Virus record (IMG/VR): IMGVR_UViG_3300044712_000971
Location: 1-26,334 of that record
From: a virus
DNA length: 26,334 nucleotides
Reading direction: 5' to 3' (one strand)
Both the position numbers and the translations under genes were made by a program. The notes under the pieces are model-generated. The model had not been told where the DNA came from. It saw only the letters and a program-made list of their open reading frames with translations, and did no database searches. Shown here piece after piece: positions 6,264-12,966 of the stretch; the first letter of the stretch is position 1, and each line of letters starts with the position of its first letter.

Positions 6264-6288
6264 CTACTAAGACATCCCAAATTAGTAG
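6264..6288. promoter_or_regulatory. AT-rich inverted repeat before the DUF3310 gene
   Basis: Perfect 7-bp arms CTACTAA and TTAGTAG with an 11-base loop. The right arm contains the TAA stop of the small membrane peptide and the structure ends about 26 bases before the DUF3310 start. It could be a weak transcription attenuator or operator. No U-run follows. Confidence 0.35.
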
Positions 6289-6458
6289 GCGCCCAGGCAC
6301 GGGCGCTCGGTACTAGGAAATCCTGTCGGGTATCGCCCAACGATGCCCAGAGGGGTCATCGCCGCTGGCTCGTTTGCCGGAACGTGGTGAAGGCCTACCG
6401 GGCCCCTGGGCGTGCCTACCCATATCACCATGAACAGCAGTACCGCCAGCATCAGCAT
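6282..6458 (-). CDS. Small single-TM membrane peptide
   Basis: 58 residues from ATG 6458, with GGAGGT seven bases upstream. Residues 2-15 (LMLAVLLFMVIWVG) form a short hydrophobic segment preceded by almost nothing, so the peptide is either membrane-anchored or secreted by a minimal signal. The rest is Pro/Gly-rich (TPRGPVGLHH) without recognisable motif. It begins 46 bases after the Rad50 C-terminal gene and ends inside the hairpin at 6264-6288. The function is unknown. Confidence 0.45.
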   Translation of the reverse strand: MLMLAVLLFMVIWVGTPRGPVGLHHVPANEPAAMTPLGIVGRYPTGFPSTERPCLGAY

Positions 6459-6503
6459 AGCCTCAACCTCCGGCAGCAATATACTTGCCAGAGCCGACTA
6501 CGG

Positions 6504-7079
6504 TCACGACAGCTCCACCAACTTGCCCAACGCGAACTCTGGGTAAGCGTCGATATCGATGTTCAGCACGATCTGAAAACCGAAATCATCAGCCAGCGAC
6601 ACGAGCAAGTCGCGGATACGCTTCCTGTTCTCGACACCCCGGATACGCTGAAAGGGCTCGTCAAGAACCAGCAGCCGACGAGACGGTGGCCGCGTCAGCA
6701 GGATGCTGGCAAGACGAAGAGCCAGTGAGGCTACATCGATCACCCCACCACCGACCTCTCGCAATGGATCAGTGAGCGTCAAACCACGCCGAACAAAAAC
6801 GAGCGTTGCTTCAGTCCGACCTCGCTTGCGATCGAACACGATCTTGAATTCGTAGGGATCGTCAAAGACAGCCTCCAGGCAACGACTCACGAGCGAGGAC
6901 ACCCGGCCGTGGATCTCTTGCTGCATGGCCTGGGCCACTGACTGAATCACATCCCGCGCTTCTTCGGACGCGGTCAGCTCATCATCACTCGCCATCAAGT
7001 CAGCCTGCTCAACCTTCAAGGACTTGACTGCGGCTCGGTAGTCCGCCTCCAGAGCGTCTAGCTGCTTACGGTAGCTCAT
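6504..7079 (-). CDS. Rad50/SbcC-like ATPase, C-terminal half as separate gene
   Basis: 191 residues from ATG 7079 in an ATGA overlap. Residues 1-60 are coiled coil (YRKQLDALEADYRAAVKSLK). Residues 107-120 carry the ABC signature region (REVGGGVIDVASLALR), and 136-142 carry the Walker B plus glutamate (LLVLDEP) followed by the D-loop FQRIRG. A Walker A is absent, so alone it cannot form an ATPase site; it needs the N-terminal half encoded at 10640-11662. The usual H-loop His is not obvious (VLNIDID). With SbcD (8358-9293) it should make a Mre11-Rad50-type nuclease for recombination or DNA end processing, like T4 gp46/gp47. Confidence 0.8.
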   Translation of the reverse strand: MSYRKQLDALEADYRAAVKSLKVEQADLMASDDELTASEEARDVIQSVAQAMQQEIHGRVSSLVSRCLEAVFDDPYEFKIVFDRKRGRTEATLVFVRRGLTLTDPLREVGGGVIDVASLALRLASILLTRPPSRRLLVLDEPFQRIRGVENRKRIRDLLVSLADDFGFQIVLNIDIDAYPEFALGKLVELS

Positions 7080-7306
7080 GCCTTCTCACACACCCGGCAC
7101 CGTCGATAGCGGCCCGGCCTGTGCTCCTCTTTTTGGGTACCGCAGCACTCACGACACTTGAAAATGTCGGGGTTCGTTTTGATCGTGCGCTCCAGCCCAC
7201 GGCGATCTTCCTCAGCAGCCGACTTCACTTTGTAGGGTCCGTGTGGTTGTAGACCGTAGACGCCGTCAATGATCCACCACTCCCCGTCCACACATTTCAA
7301 CCGCAT
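7076..7306 (-). CDS. Small zinc-finger protein
   Basis: 76 residues from the ATG at 7306, overlapping the HD-domain gene by ten bases; a GTG at 7324 is an alternative. The N-terminal half (MRLKCVDGEWWIIDGVYG) is a beta-rich segment. The C-terminal half has CRECC and then CRVC about 20 residues on, a Cys4 zinc ribbon. It is translationally coupled to the Rad50 C-terminal gene (ATGA), so it may assist that complex, but this is only context. The family is not recognised. Confidence 0.6.
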   Translation of the reverse strand: MRLKCVDGEWWIIDGVYGLQPHGPYKVKSAAEEDRRGLERTIKTNPDIFKCRECCGTQKEEHRPGRYRRCRVCEKA

Positions 7307-7866
7307 GGTGATGACACACCCCACCGTTGCAAAACGCCACCTGGCTCATGCCACAACGCGGCAGAGGTCCATGCGGTAGGGTGAATTCTTTTGGCGGCCT
7401 CGGTGCACAGCGTCACCTGCTCCATCGGGACACCGACCCGACCGAGATCCAATCGATCGGCATCCCAGCACGCTGCAATGGTCGGGTGTTTCGACACGAG
7501 CCCATCGGTGTGCTCGTTGCACGCTTTGGCCAAAATTGCAAAGCGTGCATCGCTGAGATGAATCAGAGCCCCTCGCCACGACTCGGCAAGCCGCGCACCT
7601 CGACGACCGTGCCCTGGATCATTGTTCTCATTGAGTCGGCAAGCGTCGTGCAACAATGCGAAGAGCCGCACCACTTCTAGATCAGCACCCGTTTCAGCAG
7701 CCAACACCTCGCCGTTACGCCATACGCGAGCCCAATGAAGAATGCCATGCGGCCCGTCCAGTGGGAGCGTATACCGACTGAGAATCTCTGCCACGATCGC
7801 CTGATAGTTGTGCTGCGACACCTGAGTTAGTTGGTCGAGCACGGGCGGACTCAAGGAATCATTCAT
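7297..7866 (-). CDS. HD-domain metal-dependent phosphohydrolase
   Basis: 189 residues from ATG 7866, overlapping the coiled-coil gene (ATGAATGA). The HD signature is visible in order: HGILHWARV (first His, about residue 43), LLHDACR (HD pair, about 73-74), CNEHTDG (His, about 118) and CWDADRLDLGRVG (distal Asp). This set binds one or two metal ions and hydrolyses phosphoester bonds, typically of nucleotides. The substrate is unknown; dNMP/dNTP or cyclic nucleotide cleavage are possible. In phages such enzymes may shape the nucleotide pool or counter signalling. It sits between components of the SbcCD-like complex. Confidence 0.75.
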   Translation of the reverse strand: MNDSLSPPVLDQLTQVSQHNYQAIVAEILSRYTLPLDGPHGILHWARVWRNGEVLAAETGADLEVVRLFALLHDACRLNENNDPGHGRRGARLAESWRGALIHLSDARFAILAKACNEHTDGLVSKHPTIAACWDADRLDLGRVGVPMEQVTLCTEAAKRIHPTAWTSAALWHEPGGVLQRWGVSSPCG

Positions 7867-8116
7867 CGTCAGCCAGGTTCTCCTTCCACTGCGCTTCGAA
7901 GTCCGCCAAGAGCGTCTCCGCCTTCTCGTCTAACTCTTCGTACTCTTCCGTCAGCGAATCGAGAAGGGTCTCCGCCTTTTCGATGGTGTCGCAATCAAAT
8001 TCATCTTTGATCGCTCGCATGTGCTGCTCAAGCGCTCCTTCAGCGCGAGCCACGGCTTCCTTCGCCGTCTTGGCCTGCTCTTTCAGATCGTTGTATTTCG
8101 TCAAGTTGACAGGCAT
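7859..8116 (-). CDS. Small coiled-coil protein, possible Rad50 arm fragment
   Basis: 85 residues from ATG 8116; GGAGGT five bases upstream is one of the best ribosome sites here. Almost the entire sequence is heptad helix: KYNDLKEQAKTAKEAVARAE, then DCDTIEKAETLLDSLTEEYEELDE and ADFEAQWKENL. The pattern with DEFDCDTIEKAETLL is very like the coiled-coil arm of phage gp46/SbcC-type ATPases. Because the N- and C-terminal ATPase halves are encoded separately on either side, this may supply the descending arm. Acidic and without Cys pairs; it cannot form a hook itself. Confidence 0.6.
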   Translation of the reverse strand: MPVNLTKYNDLKEQAKTAKEAVARAEGALEQHMRAIKDEFDCDTIEKAETLLDSLTEEYEELDEKAETLLADFEAQWKENLADDE

Positions 8117-8336
8117 CGGCTACCTCCAGGTCAAACGTAAACCGCACAATGACTCGCAACGCTTCATCGGGGCCCCTTCGATATACAAGACGACGAAGGG
8201 TTTCAACGGTCGGATTCTCTTCCCTCATGATGGCCGCGACAACCATCTCTGGCCACTCCATGAGCGACAGCCATCGCATGGCATCGGCGCGTTCCCACAG
8301 CTCCGCATCGTCTTTTGGACTGTAGGCCTGCTCCAT
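8040..8336 (-). CDS. Hypothetical protein
   Basis: 98 residues from ATG 8336, 22 bases after the SbcD stop, with an ACGGAG site upstream. The first 70 residues look like a folded helical protein (AELWERADAMRWLSLMEWPE, then VETLRRLVYRRGPDEALRVI). The last 25 residues overlap the next gene by 77 bases and are unlike the rest (polar, Ser/Arg-rich), which may indicate a recent loss of the original stop. No family is recognised. Confidence 0.45.
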   Translation of the reverse strand: MEQAYSPKDDAELWERADAMRWLSLMEWPEMVVAAIMREENPTVETLRRLVYRRGPDEALRVIVRFTFDLEVADACQLDEIQRSERAGQDGEGSRGSR

Positions 8337-8357
8337 GTGGTGAACTCCGTTTCACCG

Positions 8358-9293
8358 TCAACCAAGACATGCGTAGACGATCGATCGAACACTCCTATCA
8401 GTTTTAGCCTTGTCCATAAACCAATCGAGAGCGTCTCGGAAATTGAGCGACTCTGAGCCGAGAGCGTTCATCTCCTCGGCCAGTGCCTTCCTGACTCGTG
8501 GGTTGACCTCGTTCTCAGTGATGATCTCTTGATCGGCGTACAGGTCTTCTGATACGCGAAGATACTTCACCACGATCGACCCGTCACTCATGAGCAGCCC
8601 GTAGCGTGGGCGGTACCCAATCTCATCGCTCTTGCGGATCAGGAACGTGCCGCAGTTGATCACACTCGTGTCACCAACCGTTGCCGAAAAGCCAATGTGG
8701 TTGTCGCCGAACACCGCGGCGTCGAACCCCTTCAAGCGTTTCTTGAGCCCGGCCACCTTACCCTCGTCTGGAGCGCCGGGGTAGCTCGTGTTCTGATCGA
8801 TCCACACGTACTGGTGCACGACCGCGAGATTGATATACTCTGGTCGCAAAAACTTGTCAGACACGGGAGTGATCGGGTGGTTCCATGGGAAACCATGGAG
8901 CAATAGGTGCTTGTCCGATCCTCCAATCGCTAAAGCCAGCGGCTGCCCTGGATCGAGGTTTGTCAACACCCCAGCTTCTACCAAGTTCCAGTATGCCGAT
9001 TTCTTTATGTCCTCATAATTGTGAGCTGGTAAATCGTGTTGACCACACACGGCGTACACGTTCGCCCCCCGAAAGCAGTCAATCACCATATTCAGCAACG
9101 ATGGATAACACCACCACCTATCAAACACGTCACCCGCGACAACAATCGGCACATTGAAGTTGACCGCCTTTGATTTGATCTGATTCCACGGTCTGCGCAT
9201 AGCGTCATACCAGCTTGGTTCGTCAGACCGGAACACCGGGGGTGATTCACTGAAGTGGAGATCAGAAACAAGCAGCGCTATTGGTTTATTCAC
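8358..9293 (-). CDS. SbcD/Mre11-like metallophosphoesterase, recombination nuclease subunit
   Basis: About 311 residues. A GTG at 9293 overlaps the stop of the homing endonuclease and has GGAGAGG about ten bases upstream; an in-frame GTG at 9314 is possible. The calcineurin-type motifs appear in order: LLVSDLHF (DxH), VVAGDVFDRW (GDxxD), VCGQHDLP (GNHD-like with Gln for Asn), AVVHQYVW (His) and VFGDNHIGF (GDxHxG-like). It should use two metal ions for DNA exo/endonuclease activity, with the Rad50-like ATPase as partner. It matches T4 gp47 in role and length. Confidence 0.85.
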   Translation of the reverse strand: MNKPIALLVSDLHFSESPPVFRSDEPSWYDAMRRPWNQIKSKAVNFNVPIVVAGDVFDRWWCYPSLLNMVIDCFRGANVYAVCGQHDLPAHNYEDIKKSAYWNLVEAGVLTNLDPGQPLALAIGGSDKHLLLHGFPWNHPITPVSDKFLRPEYINLAVVHQYVWIDQNTSYPGAPDEGKVAGLKKRLKGFDAAVFGDNHIGFSATVGDTSVINCGTFLIRKSDEIGYRPRYGLLMSDGSIVVKYLRVSEDLYADQEIITENEVNPRVRKALAEEMNALGSESLNFRDALDWFMDKAKTDRSVRSIVYACLG

Positions 9294-10164
9294 GATTCTT
9301 GGGGCCTCTCCCACCTGCCCGGGTGCGTTTGAGTCTCTCTTGTTTGGCCCTCTCGGCCCCGTACATCTCTTCGTACGACTTGCCCCTATTTCGATAGGGG
9401 CCTCTCGGTCGCCGTCGCTTAGCTTGCATTTCCGGCTTCGCGTGCGCTTGTTTCGATGCCCGGCTCCGCTTTTCTTTGATCCCGGGAAGCAAGCTGTATA
9501 GCTTCAGGGAAGCAATCTTTTTCTTCCTGGCAGATTCTGTATTTACTGCTGCAATCAATCGAGCACGCACCTCTGGCTTTGCCATTGCTTTCTTCTGGGC
9601 TACGCTCTTCTTTCGCACAGTGTCTTCGCGATTCTGCGCATCCTTACACGCTTTGCTGTGTCTTTCGCGAAACTCCGCCACTTCCCAACAATCAGCAGAG
9701 AAGGCATTCCCACCGGGTCTCAAGTTGTATCCCGCTGGTGACAGCGTACCCAACTCCTGTATCTGGCTGATTTCAACAAAATCCAACAACTCGCGACGAT
9801 CGCTTTCAAAAAGAACTTCCCAGATGAATCCATCAAACCCGTATTTTCTCAGAGCACAGTGAAACGCTAGCAGTGATCCATATTTTGCGGAATGGCGGTG
9901 ATGCCTAATGCGATCATGTAAGCAACTCCGAGACTGGCCTACATACTTTTTGCCGTTTACCCTGTTAGTTGCCAAATACACGCAACCCATGGGAGATCTC
10001 CCAAAGCCCCGAACTGACGACAGAGAGATCCGACCAAGAATCTTGTCGCCAGTCGGGGCAGTTTGGTTGGGAGCGGTCTGGTCGGATCTCTCCAACGAAG
10101 ACAATACCACAAAAGGCAAAAACACTAACACCCATCCCCACAGCACGGCGAGCACCTGTGACAT
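9286..10164 (-). CDS. GIY-YIG homing endonuclease, possibly with N-terminal membrane segment
   Basis: The frame runs from ATG 10164 (TGATG overlap with the MazG-like gene) and encodes 292 residues. The first 58 comprise a hydrophobic helix (VLAVLWGWVLVFLPFVVLSSL) and a polar linker. The GIY-YIG domain starts at the internal ATG 9990 with MGCVYLATNRVNGKKYVGQ, continues RIRHHRHSAKYG and AFHCALRKYGFDGF, and has a Glu-bearing helix before GTLSPAGYNLRPGG. The C-terminal half is basic with repeated AxxKPEvR/M segments (NUMOD3-like) and GKSYEEMYGAERAKQ, a motif common in homing endonucleases. ATG 9990 may be the true start, with the upstream segment a separate or fused TM peptide. It is a selfish gene lodged between MazG and SbcD. 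Confidence 0.8.
   Translation of the reverse strand: MSQVLAVLWGWVLVFLPFVVLSSLERSDQTAPNQTAPTGDKILGRISLSSVRGFGRSPMGCVYLATNRVNGKKYVGQSRSCLHDRIRHHRHSAKYGSLLAFHCALRKYGFDGFIWEVLFESDRRELLDFVEISQIQELGTLSPAGYNLRPGGNAFSADCWEVAEFRERHSKACKDAQNREDTVRKKSVAQKKAMAKPEVRARLIAAVNTESARKKKIASLKLYSLLPGIKEKRSRASKQAHAKPEMQAKRRRPRGPYRNRGKSYEEMYGAERAKQERLKRTRAGGRGPKNRE
9990..10003 (-). promoter_or_regulatory. 14-bp palindrome at the internal homing-endonuclease start
   Basis: TGGGAGATCTCCCA is a perfect palindrome ending on the A of the ATG at 9990. It contains the GGGAG ribosome site for that start, so a hairpin would hide it from ribosomes. Hairpins over the ribosome site are a known control of T4 homing endonuclease genes. 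Confidence 0.55.
10023..10092 (-). other. Long inverted repeat upstream of the GIY-YIG domain
   Basis: Perfect 14-bp arms at 10023-10036 and 10079-10092 (GAGAGATCCGACCA and its complement) with a 42-base loop. A second imperfect pairing links GCCCCGA in the loop with TCGGGGC nearer the start (about 10006-10012), which would be mutually exclusive or nested. With the palindrome at 9990-10003 this makes a heavily structured RNA leader. Confidence 0.7.
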
Positions 10165-10637
10165 CACACAGCCCTCGGTGGCTGCTCTTGCAAGATCTTC
10201 GCGATGTCCGGCGCCTTCCACCCAGTGGGCTTTTGCCATTTTCCATCTTCGCGACGGTGAGCGTCGCCGGTGAACTTGGCCAGGTTCGATTCATCAATCA
10301 ACCTGAGCAACGGCTCTGCGTTGATGCCGCAAGCCGATAGCGTCCCCATGCTCACAACCGAGATGTCGGCACACCCGTCAGCTATCTGCACAAGGTCGGG
10401 CTCACCGCGCTCTATGAAAACTGCTTCAGAATCTGCTGCCATTGCAGCGTTCTCTGGCGCAAGAGGGTCCATGAGGTAGAAGTCGAAGCCAAGAGCGTGC
10501 ACCGTCTCGATCGCCTCTTCCAGAATCAACTTGGCACGTAGCAGGCGGGTAGGTCCGTCCGGCATGGTTGGTGACAGCGGGACCTGTTGCCCCGCCATAC
10601 GCATGAACTTCTCGACCCTCGCTTGATGATCCAGCAT
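10164..10637 (-). CDS. MazG-like nucleotide pyrophosphohydrolase
   Basis: 157 residues from ATG 10637 (a GTG at 10643 overlaps the preceding stop as GTGA; GAGGGG spacing favours the ATG). The helical all-alpha NTP-PPase motifs are visible: LRAKLILEEAIET (ExxE on one helix) and ADGCADISVVSMGT (ExxD-equivalent). The C-terminal stretch ESNLAKF, then DGKWQKPTGWKAPDIAKIL, is typical of the phage subgroup. It should hydrolyse (d)NTPs to monophosphates and pyrophosphate, for pool cleansing or against a host alarmone. It sits between the Rad50 N-terminal half and the homing endonuclease. Confidence 0.75.
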   Translation of the reverse strand: MLDHQARVEKFMRMAGQQVPLSPTMPDGPTRLLRAKLILEEAIETVHALGFDFYLMDPLAPENAAMAADSEAVFIERGEPDLVQIADGCADISVVSMGTLSACGINAEPLLRLIDESNLAKFTGDAHRREDGKWQKPTGWKAPDIAKILQEQPPRAV

Positions 10638-10639
10638 CG

Positions 10640-11662
10640 TCACAGCCCCTCAACAGGTTGGCCACACGTCTCGCACACCACCACCCCGACCGCCTCGATT
10701 TTCTTGACGATCTCGTTATACGACCGTCGCCGCTCTTCCAGTTTTGTGACCCGGTCATGCGCCGTGGCGAGGAGCGAATTCAAGGCCCCAATCCTCTTCC
10801 GCGCTTGAACGACTTTCACGATCGCCTCATCCAGCCGTCCGGTATCGGGGACCTTCCGTCGGGCCGCTGCTCTGGCTTTTCGGGCCGCCTCGATTTTCTT
10901 CGCCAACAGCTCCGATTTGCCCAGAGCGTCCATAGCCGCCCGATACGCGCGCCCCACCGCCAACAACCCCTCGTAGCGGGCTCTCTTGCGATCCATGCCC
11001 TTCAAAAGGCCCCGGACGGCCCTTATGTGAGCCTCCAGCCTGCCACGACGCTTCTGGGAGGCCCTGGCAGCCTCCTGGGCGGCCTCTACGGCCCTGTAGG
11101 CCTCTGAGGCCTCTGGGACCCAGGCTAGCCTATCCCGGGCCTCCTTGGCCTTCTTGACACGCTCCAGGAGCAAAGCCGTCCGCTGCTGGATTGATCGGAT
11201 CTTGGTGCCGATGTTGCTGAACGCCGTGTCAATCACCCCGAGGTCCACAACAGCGTTCAACTGGCGGGAGACCTCGCCCGACGACAGCGACAGCCAGTAG
11301 GCAGCGTCGTGCTGGTCCTGGAAGTTCGTCTCCGTCACACGAAGCACTTCGGCCACCCGATCAGGCACCCCGGTACCGAAGGCCTTCAGCTCGACCCCAT
11401 CGACCTCGTACGTGTTGAGCGACCCACCTCGCTTGCGAGTGATGGTGTGCCCATCGACGCGAACCTGGACCGTGGTGCCCTTCGTCCCTTCACGGACGAA
11501 CGAGTCTCCCTGGGGATTGTTCAGCGCGACCCATCGCAAGGCTCGCAGGATCGACGACTTGCCCACATCGGACGGCCCGGCGATGGTCGTGATCTTCGGG
11601 TCCAGGGGCATCTCAAATCGCGAGTGCCTCTGAAAATTCGCCAGGCGTATCAGCTCGATCAT
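10640..11662 (-). CDS. Rad50/SbcC-like ATPase, N-terminal half ending at the zinc hook
   Basis: 340 residues from ATG 11662 in an ATGA overlap with the RuvC-like gene. Residues 1-10 (MIELIRLANF) and 28-37 (AGPSDVGKSS, Walker A) plus the Q-loop TNFQDQHDA (about 112-120) define the SMC/Rad50 N-lobe. Residues about 140-325 are Ala/Arg/Lys-rich coiled coil. The protein ends VVVCETCGQPVEGL, so the zinc-hook CxxC (C330, C333) is followed by only seven residues. The descending arm and C-lobe with signature and Walker B are missing here and are found at 6504-7079. This is a complete gene, with coupled starts on both sides, not a frameshifted one. Confidence 0.85.
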   Translation of the reverse strand: MIELIRLANFQRHSRFEMPLDPKITTIAGPSDVGKSSILRALRWVALNNPQGDSFVREGTKGTTVQVRVDGHTITRKRGGSLNTYEVDGVELKAFGTGVPDRVAEVLRVTETNFQDQHDAAYWLSLSSGEVSRQLNAVVDLGVIDTAFSNIGTKIRSIQQRTALLLERVKKAKEARDRLAWVPEASEAYRAVEAAQEAARASQKRRGRLEAHIRAVRGLLKGMDRKRARYEGLLAVGRAYRAAMDALGKSELLAKKIEAARKARAAARRKVPDTGRLDEAIVKVVQARKRIGALNSLLATAHDRVTKLEERRRSYNEIVKKIEAVGVVVCETCGQPVEGL

Positions 11663-12111
11663 GCCGCGTACTCTTTCTTTGCCAACTGCAAAAGCCACCA
11701 CGCATCGACCATGTCGTTCTCCGAGTCTTCTACCGGCCGCTTCACAATCCGCTCGTACGCGTCGACCATCTGTTCCTTCGAAGCGTTGCCCTTGCCCGTC
11801 GCGAACTTTTTGATTTCCATCGGCGAGTACCCGCGGTGCTCGATAGCGTTATCCGCGCACCACACTGCCACGAGCCCGAGGATCTCCCCGAGCACGCGGA
11901 CGGTGCCTGCAAATTTCGCATTGCGGGCGGACTCGAACACGACCAAATCGACTCCGAGCGTATCCCGGATCTCATTCAGCTTGCCTCGCAAGCGGATCAG
12001 TCGCATTCCCGAGGACTCGTCGCGCTTCACGCTCAAGTCCCAGGTGCCGCCGATCCCGTCGCTATGGAAATAGCCGCAACGGGTCGCGGGATCGAGTGCC
12101 AGAATCTTCAT
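11659..12111 (-). CDS. RuvC-like Holliday junction resolvase
   Basis: 150 residues from ATG 12111 with GGGAGGA five bases upstream. The RNase H fold catalytic acids are visible: D7 in ILALDPATRCGY, E60 in LVVFES, and D133 and D136 in ENDMVDAWWLL. The K-rich loop FATGKGNASKEQM precedes the last helix, as in RuvC and phage relatives. It should cut four-way junctions formed during recombination-dependent replication or before packaging. It follows the 5' nuclease gene with a 15-base gap. Confidence 0.85.
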   Translation of the reverse strand: MKILALDPATRCGYFHSDGIGGTWDLSVKRDESSGMRLIRLRGKLNEIRDTLGVDLVVFESARNAKFAGTVRVLGEILGLVAVWCADNAIEHRGYSPMEIKKFATGKGNASKEQMVDAYERIVKRPVEDSENDMVDAWWLLQLAKKEYAA

Positions 12112-12126
12112 CGCGTCCTCCCTGAC

Positions 12127-12966
12127 TCAGATGAAACCCTTGCGCTTCTGTGAGAGCGTCTTGCGAACTGGTCGAATGCCAAGCTCCTCCATGACGCGAA
12201 GTCGCTTTCCTTCCGTGACCTGGTCGTCGAGGATATCCGGCAACTCTAGTCCGGCAAACGGCAGCTTGACCAAAGGCATGTTGCTTTTGATCAACGCAGA
12301 CGATGCGGCGATCGCTTGATACTTTGCAGAGCCCGGCTTCAGCTCCCCCTTGAGCCATTTGACCGCGGTTTTCTCCCCGACTCCTACCACACCGACCACG
12401 TCATCGCCCTTGCAACCAGCGATGGCCTTCACGCGGACCCATTTCTCAGGACGGATTCCCCACGTTTCGCGGAAGCTGTCGTAGGTCACCGTACGCTTCG
12501 TGATAGGGTTCCACCACCGCACGTTCGGCCGGAGGCACTGCCACAGATCATTGTCGGCTGTGACGATCACCGCGTCCTCATCGTCTCGGAGTGACTCGCA
12601 GGCAGCCGCGATGAGATCGTCGGCCTCGTACCCGCGTTGCCGCCAGATGTTTTGATAGCCCAGCGACGGAAGGACTTCCGTCCGAAGCCGCTTCATCTCC
12701 TCGTGGAATTTGCGAAGCTCTTCCTCTTCCTCGGGGGTGCGCACGCGCGAACTCTTGTAGTGAGCGTTCAACTGCTTGCGGTGACTGAAACTCGTGTCGA
12801 ATGCGAACACGACCCGATCAGCGATGTGCAGCTCCGTCATCGTGTGCAGATCGCGAATGAAGGCAAAGCAAACGCCCGTAGGCATCCCTTCGAACTCCAA
12901 CCCACCGGTGGTATGGCGAGCCCGGTGGCCCAGAAAGTTCCCATCCAGAAACAACGTGACGCTCAT
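12127..12966 (-). CDS. 5'-3' exonuclease / flap endonuclease (FEN, PIN-like)
   Basis: 279 residues from ATG 12966, overlapping the recombinase stop (ATGA). Acid clusters of the FEN family are in place: LFLDGNF (D8), FAFDTSF (D57), GYEADDLIA (E114, D116, D117), VTADND (D138, D140) and GCKGDDVVG (D188, D189). The helix-3-turn-helix GVVGVGEKTAVKWL follows. The family A polymerase here has no 5' nuclease domain, so this free-standing enzyme should remove RNA primers and flaps, like T4 RNase H or the T5 D15 exonuclease. Confidence 0.88.
   Translation of the reverse strand: MSVTLFLDGNFLGHRARHTTGGLEFEGMPTGVCFAFIRDLHTMTELHIADRVVFAFDTSFSHRKQLNAHYKSSRVRTPEEEEELRKFHEEMKRLRTEVLPSLGYQNIWRQRGYEADDLIAAACESLRDDEDAVIVTADNDLWQCLRPNVRWWNPITKRTVTYDSFRETWGIRPEKWVRVKAIAGCKGDDVVGVVGVGEKTAVKWLKGELKPGSAKYQAIAASSALIKSNMPLVKLPFAGLELPDILDDQVTEGKRLRVMEELGIRPVRKTLSQKRKGFI

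Noticed and set aside
9286-10239. Group I intron around the GIY-YIG gene
   Set aside because: Flanking genes (MazG-like and SbcD-like) are separate proteins, not halves of one gene, and I see no P/Q/R/S core. A free-standing endonuclease is simpler.
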